Shown here: positions 44,258 to 53,300 of the stretch, piece by piece | Layout: every line of letters begins with the position of its first letter | Numbering within the stretch: position 1 is the first letter of the stretch | NCBI RefSeq assembly: GCF_035918095.1 | Contig: NZ_CP109137.1 | Coordinates: 8,821,980-8,885,979 of the forward strand | Direction: 5' to 3' | Origin: Streptomyces sp. NBC_01750 | Lineage (GTDB): Bacteria; Actinomycetota; Actinomycetes; Streptomycetales; Streptomycetaceae | Length of the DNA: 64,000 nt | The notes under the pieces: generated by a model | What the model was told of the DNA's origin: nothing | Seen by the model: the letters and a program-made list of their open reading frames with translations, nothing else | Database searches by the model: none | Program-made: the position numbers and the translations under genes

Positions 44258-45268
44258 GTGGACACAAGGCCCTGGCCGCCCTCTCCGATTCTCGCCAAGC
44301 TCCCTGGTAGCGCACGCCTTGCCCGCACCTACGATGCCGCATCGCTCCGCGCTGAGCTTGAGGACTTGGCAGAAGCTCCCTGGGCGGCAATCGAAGTGCA
44401 TGCGCCAGACGGAACAACACGTGAGAGTGACTCCATCGGCTGGCAGAGCCTCAGGTTGCGACACATGGCCGCCGCCCCTCGCCCCAGCGCTGGCGACTTC
44501 CCGTATCTGAGAGATTACGCGGGATCGACATTGCTTGAGAATATGCCTTATCTCGCCCGGCTCCTGGGAGACTTCCCCGCTCCTCTCCGCGGAGCGAGGC
44601 TGATGGCCACTCGGCCCGACACGCATGGTCCTACCCACAGTGACGAAAAGTGTGGTCTCCCGTGGGGCACCGTCCGCCTGCACGTACCCATCTCGACCAC
44701 CCCGCAAGCGACGCTGACCGTTGACGGCGAGGCACATTGCTGGAACGCAGGAGACCTCTGGTACGGGGACTTCTCTCGCCCGCACGCCGTGGCGAACACC
44801 GATGAGGCTGTGACGCGGGTTCACCTCGTCGTCGACGCGGATGTCACCAAGGAGCTGATGGCACTCTTTCCGGAGGAGTTCAGGACGCCAAGCGTGCTCG
44901 ACAACACGCTCTACGTCCGTCCGGAGGTGCCGCTGGGCCCGGTTGACGTCCGGTCGTTCAGATGCGAGTTCGACATGCCCGCATTGTTCACGTCCTTCCT
45001 GGAGACGGATGCCGGCATTTTCCGGCGGCAAGGGCTGGTGCCAGCTGCAGTGGACTGCCCGGATGGGACCCCTGTGCTGTTCATCGAGGGGATCCCCCGC
45101 GCCGATCTAATACATCTAGGCGAAGGCGAATTCCGGCTCGGCGGGTGGACCATGGAGCGGACCATCCTGATTCGTCCAAACGGGACGGGCGGGGCCGAAA
45201 TCACATTCCGCATACGGAACGGCGATGAGTGTCACACGCTATCTCTTCATGGAGATCGGCTGTCGTAA
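44258..45268 (+). CDS. Asp/Asn beta-hydroxylase-like oxygenase 2
   Basis: 336 residues from a GTG start. Same build as the preceding protein: DTHGPTHSDEKCGLPWGTVR (His127, Asp129, Arg140), LHVPISTTPQATLTVDG, WYGDFSRPHAVANTDE (His176), and the same extra C-terminal domain (GEGEFRLGGWTMERTILIRP against DREFRLAGWSRERTIQLIPS in the other). The pair arose by duplication, but their sequences are well diverged, so they may act on different residues. The iron ligands are complete in both. Confidence 0.8.
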   Translation: MDTRPWPPSPILAKLPGSARLARTYDAASLRAELEDLAEAPWAAIEVHAPDGTTRESDSIGWQSLRLRHMAAAPRPSAGDFPYLRDYAGSTLLENMPYLARLLGDFPAPLRGARLMATRPDTHGPTHSDEKCGLPWGTVRLHVPISTTPQATLTVDGEAHCWNAGDLWYGDFSRPHAVANTDEAVTRVHLVVDADVTKELMALFPEEFRTPSVLDNTLYVRPEVPLGPVDVRSFRCEFDMPALFTSFLETDAGIFRRQGLVPAAVDCPDGTPVLFIEGIPRADLIHLGEGEFRLGGWTMERTILIRPNGTGGAEITFRIRNGDECHTLSLHGDRLS

Positions 45269-45301
45269 TCCCGCCGTCCAATGACTGATGCGAGCACTGC
45301 C

Positions 45302-45307
45302 GATAAT
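45302..45307 (+). promoter_or_regulatory. Possible -10 box before the pentapeptide ORF
   Basis: GATAAT lies 45 bases upstream of the M-R-Y-V-H start. Candidate -35 sequences upstream (AATGAC, TGACTG) are weak. The precursor may thus have its own promoter inside the operon. Confidence 0.3.
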
Positions 45308-45338
45308 GACGGCTCGTGTCTGAAATGACCGCAACAAC

Positions 45339-45347
45339 AAGGAGGTG
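45339..45347 (+). promoter_or_regulatory. Perfect Shine-Dalgarno of the pentapeptide ORF
   Basis: AAGGAGGTG ends 4 bases before the ATG at 45352, with GGAGG six bases away. It is the strongest ribosome site in this operon and decides the start of the five-codon ORF over longer in-frame starts at 45316 (GTG) and 45325 (ATG), which have none. Confidence 0.85.
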
Positions 45348-45351
45348 GGCC

Positions 45352-45369
45352 ATGCGTTACGTGCACTGA
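45352..45369 (+). CDS. Pentapeptide RiPP precursor M-R-Y-V-H (biarylitide-like)
   Basis: The ORF is ATG CGT TAC GTG CAC TGA. Known biarylitide precursors are five-residue peptides of pattern M-R-Y-x-H, for example MRYYH encoded by the 18-bp bytA gene beside a P450; the P450 forms a bond between Tyr and His. Here the same pattern with Val stands behind a perfect ribosome site, in the same direction as a P450 and other modifying enzymes. The product expected from the family would be a Tyr-Val-His tripeptide core after removal of Met-Arg. What is new is the size of the enzyme set around it. In-frame extensions to 14 or 17 residues exist but lack ribosome sites. Confidence 0.85.
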   Translation: MRYVH

Positions 45370-45380
45370 TAATTCCCAGG

Positions 45381-45416
45381 GGTGCGGTCCGGCCTTCTTA
45401 GAGGCTGGACCGCACC
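45381..45416 (+). terminator. Strong hairpin after the pentapeptide ORF
   Basis: Arms GGTGCGGTCCGGCC and GGCTGGACCGCACC pair over about 15 bp, including one or two G-U pairs, around a loop of CTTA. There is no run of T after it. It starts 12 bases after the pentapeptide stop and lies 35 bases before the ATP-grasp gene. It may stop or slow RNA polymerase, or protect the upstream RNA, so that more precursor than enzyme is made. Confidence 0.65.
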
Positions 45417-45450
45417 GGCACACCAGCCTCTCCACCCCATACCGCTATTC

Positions 45451-46845
45451 ATGAAGGAGCTTGTCATTCTTGAGTATGAGATAGCTAAACTTAACATGGC
45501 TTTTCATGAATACGTGGCTCCGCACGCTGAACTACTGGGATCGTATTTCGACGCGGATGGGGAAGCACTTAGAGAGGTTCGAGATGCTTGCATGTATTCC
45601 ATCGGCGAGCGTCTCCCGGTCCCCCCACCGCTGGTGCCCACTGCGCTGACAAAGCGACTGAAGGGTCTACACCAGGCCTTCCGGAGCGGTTTGAATCACG
45701 TCTACGAAAACCGCATGGATGCATCCTGGGAGCGACTCGCCGACGAGCTTCGCCTGGACGGCCCTTCCAATCGGTATATCCGGGCCTCGCGCCGTCCCCG
45801 GTGGGCGCATGTCGGTCGCCCTGATGTAGTGATCCACGGAGACGTCGTCACCATGGTCGAGCCCAACGTGGGCACTTCTTGCGGCGGCATGCCGGACGCG
45901 GACCTGCTGGCGCGTATCTTCATGGAGGCTCCGGTCATCGGGGACTTCCTGCGTGGAATTGGCGCGACCCCAGGCGACGCCATCGGACCAATCGCCAGCC
46001 TGATCCGGGCAGAGATGAAGGGCCAAGCAACCGAGCCTGACGGCCTGGTTGTCGTGATTGAACGACAAGAAGAATTGGCCAATCCCGGCTTCTATCACTG
46101 CACCATGCTCGCCAGAGAACTCCGTAGACACGGGATCAAGGCCGAGGCGGCTGCTGTCGAAGACCTGGAGGTGGCAGAAGATGCGGTGACCTTCCAGCGG
46201 CAGAAGGTCGCCGTCGTCTATCGCATGTGCGGCGAACAGCCGGATCCCGTGGGACTTTATCCCAAACTGGCGCCCTTGATTGACTCCGCAGCTGACGGAA
46301 ACGTCTCGCTGCTCGATGATCTGGGAGACCAGATCGCCGGAAACAAGACGATACTCGCCGTCCTGTCCGAAGAAGTTGATGCGGGTCGGGTGCCCGAGCC
46401 CACCGCCACACTGTTGCGCAGCTTTATTCCTTGGAGTCGGATTCTAAGCGATACCAAATCCCTGATTGATGGAAGCAGTGTTGATCTGCTCGCGTGGTGC
46501 GAGGCGCAGCAACAAGATTTAGTACTGAAACCCGGTACCGGGTTTCAAGGTCGCGGAGTGACGATCGGCTGCGAAGTGGATCCGGCGCAGTGGCGAGAGG
46601 TGATCGAGTCTGCTATTTCCTCCTCGGAGGCCTGGCTAGTCCAGCGTCTCGTCCGGACCAAGCCGACGCGCATAGCGATTAGCCGGAGCGGAACGCTCAC
46701 CCATGAGGAGAACTTTGTTGATTACGGCTATTACGTGGCCGGCGATGCGATCGGTATCGCTGGGATCAGGAAGAGTGCCCCATTCGGAAAAATGACGAGA
46801 AAGGTTAAGCCGCCAGTTTTCGCGCCACTATTCTTCGTTCAGTGA
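45451..46845 (+). CDS. ATP-grasp (circularly permuted type) ligase-like protein
   Basis: 464 residues from the ATG at 45451, whose ribosome site is poor. The segment DLVLKPGTGFQGRGVTIG near residue 355 is the ATP-grasp lysine/glycine loop, VVTMVEPNVGTSCGG near residue 135 resembles the EpNx(S)s loop of circularly permuted ATP-grasp enzymes, and WLVQRLVRTKPTRIAIS is the following strand. Such enzymes join a carboxylate with an amine through an acyl phosphate. A TTA codon lies at 46519. Next to the pentapeptide it could add an amino acid or amine; no such step is known for biarylitides. Confidence 0.65.
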   Translation: MKELVILEYEIAKLNMAFHEYVAPHAELLGSYFDADGEALREVRDACMYSIGERLPVPPPLVPTALTKRLKGLHQAFRSGLNHVYENRMDASWERLADELRLDGPSNRYIRASRRPRWAHVGRPDVVIHGDVVTMVEPNVGTSCGGMPDADLLARIFMEAPVIGDFLRGIGATPGDAIGPIASLIRAEMKGQATEPDGLVVVIERQEELANPGFYHCTMLARELRRHGIKAEAAAVEDLEVAEDAVTFQRQKVAVVYRMCGEQPDPVGLYPKLAPLIDSAADGNVSLLDDLGDQIAGNKTILAVLSEEVDAGRVPEPTATLLRSFIPWSRILSDTKSLIDGSSVDLLAWCEAQQQDLVLKPGTGFQGRGVTIGCEVDPAQWREVIESAISSSEAWLVQRLVRTKPTRIAISRSGTLTHEENFVDYGYYVAGDAIGIAGIRKSAPFGKMTRKVKPPVFAPLFFVQ

Positions 46846-46848
46846 CGG

Positions 46849-47601
46849 ATGGAAGGCACCCACACCGTGGCTCATCAGGGCAATTTCGGCACGCACCCGG
46901 GCGGTCAGGAGCGAAGGCGTCAATCCGGTCGGGGGGACGGGCCCATCGCGCGGGACGGAAGTCCTGTCGCGTTGTACACCCGTCTTGCCCCCCAGGGGGA
47001 AGCAGAGATCGTCAGCTCCGCAGTGCTCGTACCTTCCCGCATCCTGGAGCTCGGCTGCGGAGCCGGACGCGTCACTCGCGCCCTGGCCAGCCTTGGCCAC
47101 GAGGTCGTCGCGGTCGACGAGTCCCGTGACATGCTCGACGGGTTCCCGGCGCTCAACGTTCTTTCCCCCGTCGAGAAGATCCATTCTTCGATCGAGGGCC
47201 TGCGATTGGCGGCTTCCTCGTTTGATGGAGTCGTGCTTGCCTCGCAGCTCATCAATACCATCAACGTCGTGGCGCGTAAAAGTATGCTGGATACCTGCCG
47301 CCATCATGTACGCCCGGGTGGTTCGATCGTTATACAGAGGCACGACCCGTCCTTCCTGAGAGACCCGATCGACCGCAGAGCCGGTAAGAACCGTTTTATC
47401 GTGCGGGACATTGAGCAGTGCCCTGACAACGTGGTGGGAGGCGTTCTCGAATACCACGTCGACGGCCATATATGGACCCAGCAGATATGGGTGCAGAAGC
47501 TCAGCGATGACGACCTGGCTGAATGTCTGCGCGATTCCTCGCTTCGCCTTGAGGAGTTCCTAACGAGCGACAGGACCTGGCTGCGGGCGACGCCCATCTA
47601 G
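46849..47601 (+). CDS. Class I SAM-dependent methyltransferase
   Basis: 250 residues; ATG three bases after the ATP-grasp stop. Motif I is RILELGCGAGRVTRALASLG, motif II region is EVVAVDESRDMLDGF, and motif IV is FDGVVLASQLINTI. The ~40 residues before the fold are polar and probably disordered. It is the last gene of the operon and probably methylates the peptide product, perhaps the N-terminus, a carboxyl or the His ring. The C-terminal half (VGGVLEYHVDGHIWTQQIWV) is unlike PIMT enzymes. Confidence 0.85.
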   Translation: MEGTHTVAHQGNFGTHPGGQERRRQSGRGDGPIARDGSPVALYTRLAPQGEAEIVSSAVLVPSRILELGCGAGRVTRALASLGHEVVAVDESRDMLDGFPALNVLSPVEKIHSSIEGLRLAASSFDGVVLASQLINTINVVARKSMLDTCRHHVRPGGSIVIQRHDPSFLRDPIDRRAGKNRFIVRDIEQCPDNVVGGVLEYHVDGHIWTQQIWVQKLSDDDLAECLRDSSLRLEEFLTSDRTWLRATPI

Positions 47602-48082
47602 AAGAGACCGGTGTACGTGGCGCTACGAGACCAGCCACGGCGACCTGGGGTAGGTGCCCCTTCGAGGATGGCGACGTTACCTGGCATGCTCCTCCGGCGG
47701 GAGGGACAGTCGCCAGTGATCGGCGTGAATGACACCACTCAGAACTCCGGCAGCGCTTCACGATCGCTCGCGAGCTCGGGCCCAGCGGTAGGTGGCGTCG
47801 CCGCGGATCGGTACTTTCGGTGCCGCCTTCACGTAGAAAGCGCCCTGGACGTACCGAACTCGGGCCGCCGCGCCTGGGCCTTGCCCTTGTCCCGATCTCT
47901 GCTGGTCAGTGGGCCGCACGCTTCGCAGACGGCCGTAGCCCGAGTCGAAATGAACTGCCGTGTAGGGGAGCCAGGGCTCCTCGCTGGGTCTACTGCATGA
48001 CCTGCAGATGAGGGTGGTCGAAGGATTCAGCGCACAGGTAGACCTGCATCGTGTAGCCGCAGCCGATGGAGATCAGGGCACC
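47602..48082. other. Gap after the RiPP operon
   Basis: About 480 bases. No intact gene. On the minus strand near 47990-48083 the frame ISIGCGYTMQVYLCAESFDH PHLQVMQ looks like a protein C-terminus, but no start or body belongs to it. The transposase relic begins after this. Confidence 0.35.
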
Positions 48083-48215
48083 GATGCCGGCAAAGGAATC
48101 GTCGGCCGCAAACGCCACCTCGGTATCGACACCCTCGGCCTGCTCCTGCGCGGTCACCGCAGCCAGCGTCTCCGACAACGCCGGCGGAATCCACCTGCTT
48201 TCCCAGATCAGCGCC
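48083..48215 (+). pseudogene. Fragment of an IS4/IS5-type transposase
   Basis: GRKRHLGIDTLGLLL in one frame and AVTAASVSDNAGGIHLL in the next correspond to the contiguous GRKRHxxVDTLGLLLxVxVTAASVxDxxGG block of IS5-group transposases. The fragment is frameshifted and bounded by other sequence on both sides. Confidence 0.65.
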
Positions 48216-48851
48216 ACCCACCCGCGCATCATCAAGCCTGGGCTGGGACTGCGCAACTCAGTCCTCCTCCATGAACGCTGCTTCCTCGCCGTGGAGGGAG
48301 AAACTGAGCAACAGAGCATTCCCCTGCTGTTCCGGCTCTCACAAGGCCTGTCACTGCAGGCCGCCGGTATTGCCCTCTGGGCCTGCGAGAACAACGAAGG
48401 CGCCCTGCACCTCGCCCGTTACCTCGTCAAGCACCAGCGCACCGTCATGCTCATGATCGACGCCGACAGCCGCAACAACAAACTCCTCAAAGACGAGAGG
48501 CTGCGCCGCGCCGGCCTCGACCTTGCAACCCAGGTGTCCTACGTCGGTGAAGCCCAGGGGCGCAACGAACTCGAAGAGCTCTCCACCGACGAACAGTGGA
48601 CCGTGGCGGCGAACCAGCACTGGCCCCGCCCTGCTCCGCAAACCTGGAGCCCCGACGACTTCGCCGCACACCGCGACGGCAAGAGGTTCAGTGAAGGCGT
48701 CTTCCGCATGATCAGGGACCAGGCACAGGAGCGGAGCCCCAGCGGCAAACCCGACATGCTCTACAGCCTCACCACCACTCTCCAAGGCGCAGAGGACGTG
48801 CCGCAGCAACTACGTGAGGTCTTCGCCCAGTTGCAGCAGTTGGCTCACTGA
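48216..48851 (+). pseudogene. C-terminal TOPRIM domain of an OLD-family nuclease
   Basis: The frame reads ERCFLAVEGETEQQSIPLLF, ALWACENNEGALHLARYLVK, and RTVMLMIDADSRNNK, which are the conserved Glu and DxD of a TOPRIM nuclease domain as found in OLD (overcoming lysogenisation defect) proteins. The N-terminal ABC-type ATPase is missing; the frame instead runs back into the transposase relic, which gives the ORF a chance start at 48066. The TOPRIM part itself looks complete up to its stop. Confidence 0.6.
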
Positions 48852-49033
48852 CCCGTCTGCCGGTGGCTCCGCCGCCCGCGCATTCGTTCTTTACGCTGCT
48901 CGGCCGTGGGCGCCGTCCAGGCATGCCAGCCTGCCTCCGCAACCCATTGCCGGGCATGTCCGCGCGCCTCGATGCCGCACCACCGGCAGCCGCCAGGCGC
49001 CAGCACACGCTGAGCAGAATGCGGTGAGGACAT
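48845..49033 (-). CDS. Small Cys/His-rich protein of unknown function
   Basis: 62 residues from the ATG at 49033, with GGGAGAAGG upstream. The pattern CRWCGIEARGHARQWVAEAG followed by WHAWTAPTAEQRKERM recalls small Streptomyces proteins with C-x2-C and two His, probably one zinc site. Basic C-terminus. It converges with the OLD remnant and is 190 bases from sbcD, which runs the other way. Confidence 0.55.
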   Translation of the reverse strand: MSSPHSAQRVLAPGGCRWCGIEARGHARQWVAEAGWHAWTAPTAEQRKERMRGRRSHRQTGQ

Positions 49034-49224
49034 GTCCTTCTCCCTTCCCCCACTGCTCATCTTCCCTCCTGCCACTGACAATCGCCTGGCACCCGCCCGC
49101 GTTGCGGAGGGCTGCCGCCCAAGAGGAGAAACCTTCCCTCAACTGCTGGCATACCCGCATATGGGAATCCGTTTATCCGGAAAACCATCCGTAACGTCTG
49201 CGCAGATGGTTACGGTCTGTGCTC

Positions 49225-50388
49225 ATGAGGTTCCTGCACACTTCGGACTGGCACCTGGGCCGCCGGTTCCACGAAGCAGACTTGACCGACGCCCAGCGCA
49301 CCTTCCTCACTCACGTGCACGACACCGCACGCGAGCAGCAGGTCGACGCGATCCTGGTAGCAGGAGACATCTACGACCGCGCGATCCCCAGCCTGGACGC
49401 CGTACGGCTGTTCAACGACGCCCTGAACCAGCTGGCCGATCTCCGCCTGCCGATCATCATGATCAGCGGCAACCACGACTCCGCCCACCGGCTCGGAGTC
49501 GGCTCACGGCTCCTCGCCCGCGCCGGTGTCCACCTGCGCACCGACCCGGCCACCGCCTGCACCACTCCCGTTCTGCTGGACGACGAGCACGGCACCGTCG
49601 CCATCTACGGCATTCCCTACCTGGAGCCCTCGCTGACCCGCGACGAACTCGAGGCCGACAAGACCCACCAGGCAGTGCTCACAGCGGCACTGGACCGCAT
49701 CCGAGCCGACCTCGCCACCTACCCGACCGGGACGCGCTCAGTCGCCTTGGCACACGCCTTCGTAGCCGACGCCAAGCCCTGCACCAGCGAGCGCGACATC
49801 ACCGTCGGCGGCCTCGACTACGTCTCCACGAGCGCCTTCGACGGACTCGACTACGTCGCACTCGGCCACCTCCACGGAGCCCAGACCATCAGCGACCGCA
49901 TCCACTACAGCGGATCACCCCTCGCGTACTCCTTCTCCGAGTCCGACCACACCAAGACCCTCACCGTGGTCGACCTGCACGGCGACTCCACCGTCACCCT
50001 CACCCCCGTGCCCACCCCCGTGCCACGCCCCCTCGCCTGCCTGAAGGGCACCTTCCAAGACCTGCTCACCAACCCCGCCCACGAGCACCTGACCGAATCC
50101 TGGCTGCAGGTCACCCTCACGGACCCCGCCCTTCCCTACGAGCCCATGGCCAAGCTGCGGCGCCGTTTCCCGCACACCATGCAGCTCCTGCACAAACGCC
50201 CGGACACAGCCCAACCGGGGGACAGGCCCACCTACACCCAACGCCTCGAGGGACGCACCGACTTCGAGGTTGCCTGCGACTTCGTCAAAAAGGTCCGTGG
50301 CACCGACCCCACCCCCGCCGAGCACGACCTGCTGCGCCAGGCCGTCGAGGCATCCCGCATCCACGCCGCGCAAGAGGTGACTGTCTAA
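49225..50388 (+). CDS. sbcD: Exonuclease SbcCD subunit D
   Basis: 387 residues; ATG at 49225 fits the family start (MRFLHTSDWHLGRRFHEADL), GTG 49219 is possible. All Mre11-type phosphoesterase motifs are seen: DWH, VAGDIYDR, ISGNHDSAHRL, ALAHAFV, and ALGHLHGAQ. With SbcC it opens hairpins and cleaves DNA ends. It is directly followed by sbcC without gap. Its place beside the terminal hairpin-rich sequence is interesting, because SbcCD acts on hairpins. Confidence 0.95.
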   Translation: MRFLHTSDWHLGRRFHEADLTDAQRTFLTHVHDTAREQQVDAILVAGDIYDRAIPSLDAVRLFNDALNQLADLRLPIIMISGNHDSAHRLGVGSRLLARAGVHLRTDPATACTTPVLLDDEHGTVAIYGIPYLEPSLTRDELEADKTHQAVLTAALDRIRADLATYPTGTRSVALAHAFVADAKPCTSERDITVGGLDYVSTSAFDGLDYVALGHLHGAQTISDRIHYSGSPLAYSFSESDHTKTLTVVDLHGDSTVTLTPVPTPVPRPLACLKGTFQDLLTNPAHEHLTESWLQVTLTDPALPYEPMAKLRRRFPHTMQLLHKRPDTAQPGDRPTYTQRLEGRTDFEVACDFVKKVRGTDPTPAEHDLLRQAVEASRIHAAQEVTV

Positions 50389-53300
50389 ATGCGCCTGCAC
50401 AGCCTCACCCTGCAGGCCTTCGGCCCCTTCGCAGGAACCCACACCATCGACTTCGACTCCCTGTGCACCGACGGCCTCTTCCTCCTCCACGGCGACACCG
50501 GCGCTGGCAAGAGCACAGTCTTCGCCGCCATCTGCTACGCCCTGTACGGCAAACCCCCAGGCGACCTGGACCTGCTGCTGCGCAGTCACCACGCCCCGGA
50601 GCACCTGCTCACCGAAGTGACGCTCGAGGTCACACTCTCCGGCCGCCGCCTGGAGATCACCCGAACCCCGCAGCAGACCAGGCCCAAGACCCGGGGAACG
50701 GGAACCACCACCCAGAGCGCGCAAACCACGCTGCGCGAGTGGAAGCACGACGACGTCTCGGGACAAGGCAAGTGGGAGGCGTCCAGCAAATCCCACCAAG
50801 AGGCCGGCGACGCGATCCTCACGCTGCTGGGCATGAGCCGCGACCAGTTCTGCCAAGTCGTTCTCCTGCCGCAGAACCAGTTCACTCAATTCCTGCGCGC
50901 CAAGGCCCCCGAGCGCAGAGAACTCCTCGGAAAGCTCTTCCGCACCGGCCGCTTCGCCTACATCGACCGCTGGCTCCTCGAGCGCAGCCGGGAGGCGGGG
51001 AAGACCCTCACAGCAGCCCGCAGCGAAGTGACCAGCCTGATCGAGCGCATCCACCAAGCCGCAGGCGACCTCGACCACGAACACCCAGACCCCACCAGCG
51101 ACGATGCGCACACCCTGACCGGGCCTGTCCGCAGCTGGGCCACCGCCCTGGCACAGGCTGCAGCAGCGGACCTGGAGGGAAAGACCGAGCAAACAGCGAA
51201 GACAGCCACCGACCTGAGCATCCAGCAGGATCTCGAACTCACCGTCCGCACACTCCACCAGCAGCAGAGCGAGCACCGCAGTGCCCAAGAGCAGCTCGAG
51301 CTGCTCCAGCAGAAGGCACCCCGACAGCAGGAACTGAACGACCAGCTCGCCCAGGGCCGCCGGGCGGGCAAACTTGCTGCTGTCGTCCACGCGGCGAACA
51401 CAGCGATTGCCGAGCACGACCGCGCCGCCCGCGACGAAGCCGGCGCCCGCAGCCCTCTGACCTCCGGCCACGCCGCGGCCACGGCCGATCAACTCACTGC
51501 TGCCGAACGGCAACTGCGCGCCCAGGCCGCCGTCGCCGAGGAACTCCTTCCCGAGGAAGCAACTGTTCAGCAGCTCGCTGCCGACCTCGAACATCTCGAC
51601 GCCGAGCGTGTGGAATCCGCCACCGAGCAGCGCGAGGCCCGCACATGGCTCGAGCAGGCGCCCGCCCGCCGCACAGCCCTCACCGGCCGCATGGACGCCG
51701 CCCGCAGCGCCGAGGGCGACAGCCGCCACCACGCAACCACCCTCGAAGACGTACGCCGGCGCGTGAAAGCAGCCGAACAGCGCGACACCCATCTCGCCGC
51801 CGTGACCGAGGCCGAGCAGCACCTGGCCACCGCCCGCACCGTCACCGCTGAGGCCGCCACGGCTCACATCGACATCCGGCGCCAGCGTACCGAAGGCATG
51901 GCGGCCGAGCTCGCCGCGAGCCTCGAAGACGAGGCCCCCTGCCCGGTCTGCGGATCCTGCACGCACCCCGCACCGGCTGCCCCGCACCCGGGCCAGCCGA
52001 CCCGCGCCGATGAACAGGCTGCCGAAGCCCGACACCTCAAGGCCCAGCAGGACGAGCAGGCCGTCACCACCACGCTGCAGCAGGCCCGGGAACAAGCAGC
52101 ATCAGCAGCCGGAGAGGCCGGCGACGCCCCCCTGGCAGACATCCAAGCCCAGTGCCGCGCCCTTGAGGAGGAACTGACACAGGCCCTCAAGCAAGCGGCC
52201 GACTTCGGCCCAGCGTCCGAAGAACTCGCAGCCCTGGAACGCGAACAGGCCGAGATGACCCGCAAGGACACCACAGCCGGCGAACAGCTCTCAGCGCGCA
52301 ACGCTGACTACGACCACGCCGCTGCACGGCTGAAGGACCTCACCACCAAGCTCGACGCCGTACGCGAAGGCGCTCCCACGGTAGCCGCGCGCGTCACCGA
52401 GCTCACCCACAGCGCTGACCAGCTCAAGACCGCAAGCGAAGCCGCCGCCACCACCACCCGCACCGTCCTGGAACGGGACGAACGCATCACTCACGCCACC
52501 ACCGCTGCTCAAGCCCAGGGCTTCGACACCCTCCAGGCTGTCGAGCAGGCACTGCTCGACGACGATGCGATGCACACCGTCGAAGGAGAGATCAAGCAGT
52601 GGAGCCACCAGTGCGCTGCTCACACCGCCGTCCTGGAAAGGCCCGAGCTCGTACAGGCCGCAGCCCAGCCCCCCGCTGACCTTCAGGCCGCTGTCAGCCT
52701 GCGCGAAAGGGCCGCCGAGCAGCACACCCAGGCCGTCGCCGCCGCGGCAGGCTCCCGCACCCGCAGTGACAGCCTCACCCACCTCACCACGGAACTCGAC
52801 ACCCGCATCCAGCGCCTGGAACCCCTCCAGGACGACTACGACACCGTGCACCACCTCCAAGAACTCATCCACGGCACCTCACTCAGCAACAACGACCGCA
52901 TGGAACTCGAGGCATACGTTCTGGCCGCACGACTCGAACAAGTCGTCGCCGCTGCCAACACCCGCCTGACCCGTATGTCCGACCACCGCTACACCCTCTC
53001 CCACAGTGACCACCGGGCATCCCGCGGCGGACGCTCCGGCCTCGGCCTCAAGATCACCGACGCCTGGACCGGCCGCGACCGCGACACAGACACCCTCTCC
53101 GGCGGCGAGTCCTTCTTCGCCTCCCTCTCCCTCGCACTCGGCCTCGCCGACGTCGTCACCCACGAGGCAGGGGGACGCGCCCTGGACACCCTCTTCATCG
53201 ACGAAGGCTTCGGCACCCTCGACGAAGACACCCTCCATCACGTCCTCGACGTCCTGGACTCCCTGCGCGACCACGACCGCACCGTCGGACTGATCAGCCA

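Noticed and set aside
49032..52095. Long frames of 939 and 726 codons overlapping sbcD/sbcC (49032-51851 on +, 49915-52095 on -)
   Set aside because: They are Arg/Pro/His- or Gly/Val-rich shadows of the GC-rich sbcCD genes, which have complete motifs and ribosome context.
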